Source: Rhodoplanes serenus
GTDB taxonomy: Bacteria; Pseudomonadota; Alphaproteobacteria; Rhizobiales; Xanthobacteraceae
Reading direction: 5' to 3'
NCBI GenBank assembly: GCA_945861855.1
Contig: CAMAWG010000002.1
Location: 41,339 to 105,338 of the forward strand
DNA: 64,000 nt
In this document: positions 60,446 to 64,000 of the stretch, one piece after another
How positions within the stretch are numbered: the first letter of the stretch is position 1
How the letters are laid out: the number at the start of each line of letters is the position of its first letter
Notes under the pieces: model-generated
Seen by the model: the letters and a program-made list of their open reading frames with translations, nothing else
The model's database searches: none
Told to the model about the DNA's origin: nothing
Translations under genes and position numbers: made by a program

Positions 60446-61918
60446 ATGAACAAGGTCGAAACGCAAGCCATCGCAGATTTCAAACCTGAAACATGGGGCG
60501 CCTTCATCAACGGCGAATTCCGGCCCGCCGCCAGTGGCAAGACGTTTCCGACCTTCAATCCCGGCAATGGCGAAGTCTGCGGCTATCTGGCCGAATGCGA
60601 TGAGGAAGACATCGACGCGGCGGTGCGCGCCGCACTCGCCGCCTTCCCGGCCTGGAAGAAGAAGACCGGGGCGGCGCGCGCCAAGCTTCTCATGAAGCTC
60701 GCGCAACTGGTCGAAGCCAACGGCGCCAAACTCGCCGAGTTGGAATCGATCAATGCCGGCAAGCCGATCCGAGACTCCAAGGCGATCGATGCGGTGACCG
60801 CAATCGATGCGCTCGAATACTTCGCCGGCATGTGCACCAAGATCCAGGGCGACACCATCCCCGTGCCCGGCCCCTACATCAACATGACGCTGCGCGAGCC
60901 GCTCGGCGTCATCGGCGGCATCATTCCGTGGAACTACCCACTGCTGCAGGCGATCTGGAAGATCGCGCCGGCGATCGCGGCGGGCAACACCGTCGTGCTC
61001 AAGCCGGCCGAACAGGCCTGTCTGTCGGTGATGTACATCGGCAAGCTGTGCCAGGAAGCCGGCATACCGGCCGGCGTGGTCAACATCGTGCCGGGCTATG
61101 GCGCGGTCGCTGGCCTCGCGCTGGTGCAGCACCACATGGTCGCCAAGATCATGTTCACCGGCTCGACCGAAACCGGCAAGCGGATCGCGGCCGAAGCCGC
61201 CGCCACCCTCAAGCCGGTCGGGCTTGAACTCGGCGGCAAAAGTGCCGTCTTGGTATTCGAAGACGCGCCGATCGATCAGGCCGCCTCGGTCGCCGCCATG
61301 TCGATCTTCTCAAATCAGGGCCAGGTCTGCACCGCAGGCTCCCGCTTGTTCCTGCATGAATCGCTGCACGACAAGGTGCTGGAGAAAGTGATCGAGGCCG
61401 CCAAGAAGGTGCGGCTCGGCTACCAGATGGACCCCGGCACCACGATGGGCCCGTTGATCTCGCCGAAGCAGAAACAGCGCGTGCTGGGCTACATCGCCAG
61501 CGGCAAGAGCGACGCCAAGCTGGTCTACGGCGGCGAGGAGCCGCAGGGTCTCGAGAAGGGCAACTTCGTCGGCCCGGCGATCTTCGATCAGGTTCAGAAC
61601 TCGATGAAGATCGCGCGCGAGGAGATATTCGGGCCGGTGCTGTCGGTGCTGACCTTCAAGGACGAAGGCGAGGCACTCGCACTTGCCAACGATTGCCCAT
61701 TCGGACTAGCGGCGTCGGTCATCACCCGCGACGTCGGCCGCGCCATGCGGGCGGCGCAGGCGTTCGAAGCCGGCAACGTCTGGGTCAACACCTGGGGCGC
61801 GGTGTCGTCGATGGCGCCCTATGGCGGCTACAAGAACAGCGGCTACGGCCGCGAAATGGGCTTCTCGGTGATGCGCGAACTGACGCAGGAAAAGAGCGTC
61901 TGGATCAACGTGCGGTAG
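60446..61918 (+). CDS. Aldehyde dehydrogenase (NAD(P)+-dependent)
   Basis: A 490-residue ALDH at normal family length. The oxyanion Asn is in GGIIPWNYPLLQAIWKIAPA, the general-base Glu in LELGGKSAVLVFED, and the catalytic Cys in SNQGQVCTAGSRLF. A Rossmann GSTETGKRIA and EIFGPVLSVLTF near the end complete the picture. It resembles betaine-aldehyde or gamma-aminobutyraldehyde-type dehydrogenases. As the last gene of the right operon, it could oxidise the aldehyde released by a retro-aldol step. Confidence 0.93.
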   Translation: MNKVETQAIADFKPETWGAFINGEFRPAASGKTFPTFNPGNGEVCGYLAECDEEDIDAAVRAALAAFPAWKKKTGAARAKLLMKLAQLVEANGAKLAELESINAGKPIRDSKAIDAVTAIDALEYFAGMCTKIQGDTIPVPGPYINMTLREPLGVIGGIIPWNYPLLQAIWKIAPAIAAGNTVVLKPAEQACLSVMYIGKLCQEAGIPAGVVNIVPGYGAVAGLALVQHHMVAKIMFTGSTETGKRIAAEAAATLKPVGLELGGKSAVLVFEDAPIDQAASVAAMSIFSNQGQVCTAGSRLFLHESLHDKVLEKVIEAAKKVRLGYQMDPGTTMGPLISPKQKQRVLGYIASGKSDAKLVYGGEEPQGLEKGNFVGPAIFDQVQNSMKIAREEIFGPVLSVLTFKDEGEALALANDCPFGLAASVITRDVGRAMRAAQAFEAGNVWVNTWGAVSSMAPYGGYKNSGYGREMGFSVMRELTQEKSVWINVR

Positions 61919-62183
61919 GCCGGCAAAAGCTCCGCCGGCGACACGCATCGACAGCGTGACGACACGCCGGCCTCCCGCTCGTCGGAGTCGGGACCGGCGC
62001 CGGTTCTCATGGCGAATTGGAAGGAGCCGAACAAAGTTTTCAAATACGAACGAAGTTGAATGCGCCGATTTCGGTGGCACTGAATTGAACAGTCGTTCCT
62101 TTTAAGCGTCCATTTCTTGCACACTTGTTCTGATGGTCCTCGGACGCGATCTGTTCTCACCAGCAGTTTTGCAGGTGAAGAGG

Positions 62184-62390
62184 ATGGAGATGCCGAACGA
62201 GATTGGGTCGCGGGTGCGCTATGGCGAGGCGTTTTGGCGTGCGCATCATGAGGCGTGGCAACAGAGCGCGTTGAATCAGCGAGAGTATTGCGAGGCGCAC
62301 GGGATTCCGCTGAAGGCCTTCGGCAACTGGCGGGCGAGATTCAAAGCCAAACCGCAGCTGCCAGTGCGCAAGCTGCTATCGCAAGCACGG
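62184..62390 (+). pseudogene. IS66 TnpA-like fragment
   Basis: From ATG 62184: RYGEAFWRAHHEAWQQSALN then QREYCEAHGIPLKAFGNWRA, the helix-turn-helix typical of IS66 accessory protein TnpA. The match fades after FKAKPQLPVRKLL at about 62390, where unrelated sequence begins. Truncated and not expected to function. Confidence 0.75.
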
Positions 62391-62431
62391 GACCACGACG
62401 GGAGACCTTTCAGATCAAAGGCCGCGCCGTG

Positions 62432-62670
62432 ATGGTGGCCGACAAATACCGTGGGCGCGTGCCAAAAATTGACTGCAGCAAACCCTTTGACGCCGTGCTG
62501 CTGGTGCTACTCGATAAAAGATCGTTTGCGCCGATTGAAATTTGGGGCGCGGAGCGCAATTCTGTGCGCAAGCGTTTAAGCGCGCCCGGCTCAAAAGCGC
62601 GCAACGAGCGCGGCCAATGGGCATCGCGCAATTCAAATCGATTCCCGGCGCCTGGCGAATCTGGCCATAG
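62432..62670 (+). pseudogene. Fragment of an uncharacterised protein, frameshifted
   Basis: From ATG 62432: VADKYRGRVPKIDCSKPFDA, VLLVLLDKRSFAPIEIWGAE and RLSAPGSKARNERG; after a one-base shift near 62614 it continues MGIAQFKSIPGAWRIWP and stops at 62670. I recall the PGSKARNERG...FKSI ending from uncharacterised proteobacterial proteins; no function is assured. It is a relic inside the IS66 ends. Confidence 0.5.
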
Positions 62671-62873
62671 TCTGCTCGGCGCTACTTCGGTATAAATTGT
62701 CGCGTGCGACGCCAGTTCCGTCACTTCACGCGCCAACGTTTCAATATCGCCAGACAGCAATGATTCGGATTGGCTAATCCGACCGACAATTTCGAGCTGC
62801 ATCTGAATGCGCCGAAGGTTATCCTGAGCTAATCGTTCGACGGTCTTTCGCTCGGTGATGTCATGCGCAACCT
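62671..62873 (-). pseudogene. Sensor-kinase fragment (end of PAS, start of next domain)
   Basis: Reverse-strand translation reads QVAHDITERKTVERLAQDNL then RRIQMQLEIVGRISQSESLL and SGDIETLAREVTELASHAT. DITERK is the classic linker at the end of a PAS domain in sensor kinases and diguanylate cyclases. The start is preceded by a TAG and the rest is missing. A relic without function. Confidence 0.55.
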
Positions 62874-63371
62874 GCTAATCGAATGACCCTTCCGGCTCGA
62901 TCCAGCGTCGATTCACCCAGTGTGTGGATGACACGTTCGTAATGGAAAACCTCGATGCTTTTTTCACCAATCGTCCGCTATTGACGCCGGTCACTTACTA
63001 AAAGTTACTTCCGCCAAGGCCTTTTGCGATGCTCGCTCTCGCGAACTTCTCATGCTTGGCTTCGCGGCAAGCCTCAACAGGACGGCGCGAGAAATCTTCG
63101 GCGCGATGAGGCGCGGTTAGGGCTTTCGGCGTGTGTGGTGCAGCAGCGGCACCGACGGAATCATTGGCCGGAAACTGCCCCTCCGGTCGTCGCTGCTTTG
63201 TTTCACAGGCTGGGCCTTGGCCGCACTCTGTCTACGGCCACGGTCGCCAACATCAAGCGAAAATGGCTGCAATGGAACGGCGAGCAGCGGTCACATGCGC
63301 CTCATGAAGCATTGATTATTTCGCGCGGCCGCCTTGAAACGCTCATGCGCAAAGAGGCTGAGAAGGCAGGT

Positions 63372-63920
63372 GCGCGTCGCAAGTTCTATGAGGTGCATGA
63401 GGCTACCGGCTCTCCCGTCGCGGCCGAAGCGCTCAGGCGCATCGTCGAACTCTATGCCGTCGAGGCAACCATCCGCGGCCAGACCGCCGACGCCCGGCGA
63501 ACGACACGGCGCATCAGATCGCTGCCGCTCGTCGCCGCGATGAAGACCTGGTTCGAGGCAGAGCTCCACCGCATCCCGCCGCGCGGCGCACTTGCCGAGG
63601 CGATCCGCTACGCCCTCACACGTTGGACCGCCCTGTGTTGCTTCCTCGACGACGGACGCATCGTACTCGACAACAACACCGTCGAGCGGGCCATCCGCTC
63701 CATCGCGCTCGGCCGCAAGAACCACCTGTTTGCCGGATCTGACGGCGGCGCAGAGCGCTGGGCCGTCGTCGCCTCTCTCCTTGCCACCGCAAAGCTCAAC
63801 GGCATCGAGCCATTCGCCTACCTGCGCGATGTGCTCGAGCGCATGTCCAACGGTCACCCCGCCAGTCTCCTCGATAACCTGCTGCCCTGGAACTGGGGCC
63901 GGCTTGCTGCCGCGGCCTGA
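63372..63920 (+). pseudogene. IS66 TnpC transposase, C-terminal fragment
   Basis: Reads ARRKFYEVHEATGSPVAAEA, ALRRIVELYAVEATIRGQ, YALTRWTALCCFLDDGRIVL then DNNTVERAIRSIALGRKNHL and FAGSDGGAERWAVVASLLAT, ending LLPWNWGRLAAAA. This is the last 180 residues of TnpC, including the final catalytic Glu (NTVERAIR), but the first two catalytic Asp residues and everything before are absent. The open frame extends back to 63024 through unrecognised sequence. Confidence 0.85.
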
Positions 63921-64000
63921 CCAAGTGTCAGGAATGGACGCTTACGGAAATTTCGCTGCGCCGTGATTACCGGCTGGTAATGGCGCGACTTCCACCCTCG

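Larger units (their letters stand above)
62102..63945 (+). mobile_element. Scrambled IS66-type region with both end repeats
   Basis: The left end TTAAGCGTCCATTTCTTGCA (62102 on) and the reverse complement of the right end, GTAAGCGTCCATTCCTGACA (63945 back), are matching IS66-style inverted repeats, both followed by CACTTG or ACTTGG. Inside lie a short tnpA-like piece, two unrelated gene fragments and the tail of tnpC. tnpB is absent, and flanking 8-mers (CGTTCCTT and GGAAATTT) do not match, so the ends may come from different copies. Confidence 0.7.

Noticed and set aside
62410..62802. A 130-codon minus-strand gene
   Set aside because: Its first half continues a sensor-kinase fragment, while its second half is antisense to the plus-strand fragment at 62432-62670; it is not one gene.
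1..64000. CRISPR arrays or phage modules
   Set aside because: No regularly spaced direct repeats, cas genes, or phage structural genes were seen; mobile content is limited to insertion sequences and their remnants.

Overview
The window is a GC-rich bacterial chromosome segment, most likely from an alphaproteobacterium of the Bradyrhizobium/Rhodopseudomonas type. This is an inference from gene content: a SoxXYZA set, a tartrate-dehydratase-like enolase, many orphan solute-binding proteins, and family-typical extragenic palindromes. No rRNA, complete tRNA or CRISPR array was seen.

Layout. 1-3208: the 3' end of a thiosulfate-oxidation operon (soxX partial, soxY, soxZ, soxA) translationally coupled to an amidase. 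3237-9996: a lone substrate-binding protein, a DUF2848 protein, and a four-gene ABC importer operon (double-domain permease, ATPase, alpha/beta hydrolase, iron-type binding protein). 10121-19346 (minus): a complete MdtABC-type RND efflux operon with two RND pumps, a membrane-fusion protein and an outer-membrane lipoprotein channel. 19592-27006: mixed metabolism (two orphan binding proteins, a GST, a receiver-only response regulator, a TPP enzyme, a MetE-like protein). 27007-38082: a 193-residue-class protein with an internal duplication, a cyclase, two TctC proteins, a flavin monooxygenase, a TarD-like dehydratase, a frameshifted PEP mutase/isocitrate lyase relative, and an SsuABC/TauABC-type importer.

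38083-44625 is a scarred mobile zone. It holds a 3'-truncated IS4 transposase, an ISL3 element with terminal inverted repeats inserted next to a broken MarR gene, a TetR gene, and frameshifted or deleted thioesterase and acyl-CoA ligase genes. A second junk zone, 62102-63945, is bounded by IS66-like ends but contains fragments of unrelated genes.

44651-61918 is the most interesting part: a catabolic island. A minus-strand operon encodes an acyl-CoA ligase and a complete branched-chain-amino-acid-type ABC importer. It is followed by a TetR gene, then two paralogous cassettes arranged divergently. Each cassette encodes a thiolase/SCP-x-like protein, a DUF35-type OB-fold protein, and both subunits of a class I CoA-transferase-like enzyme. 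The left cassette adds a PadR regulator; the right adds a SRPBCC protein and an aldehyde dehydrogenase. Four copies of one 20-bp palindrome (half-sites CTAGAACA and TATACCAT or close variants) lie upstream of both TetR genes, the ligase operon and the divergent cassettes, which suggests one TetR-controlled regulon. Substrates would be imported, activated to CoA esters, and cleaved by thiolase/DUF35 and CoA-transferase-fold enzymes, resembling the Ltp2-ChsH2 and IpdAB steps of steroid ring degradation. The actual substrate cannot be read from the sequence.
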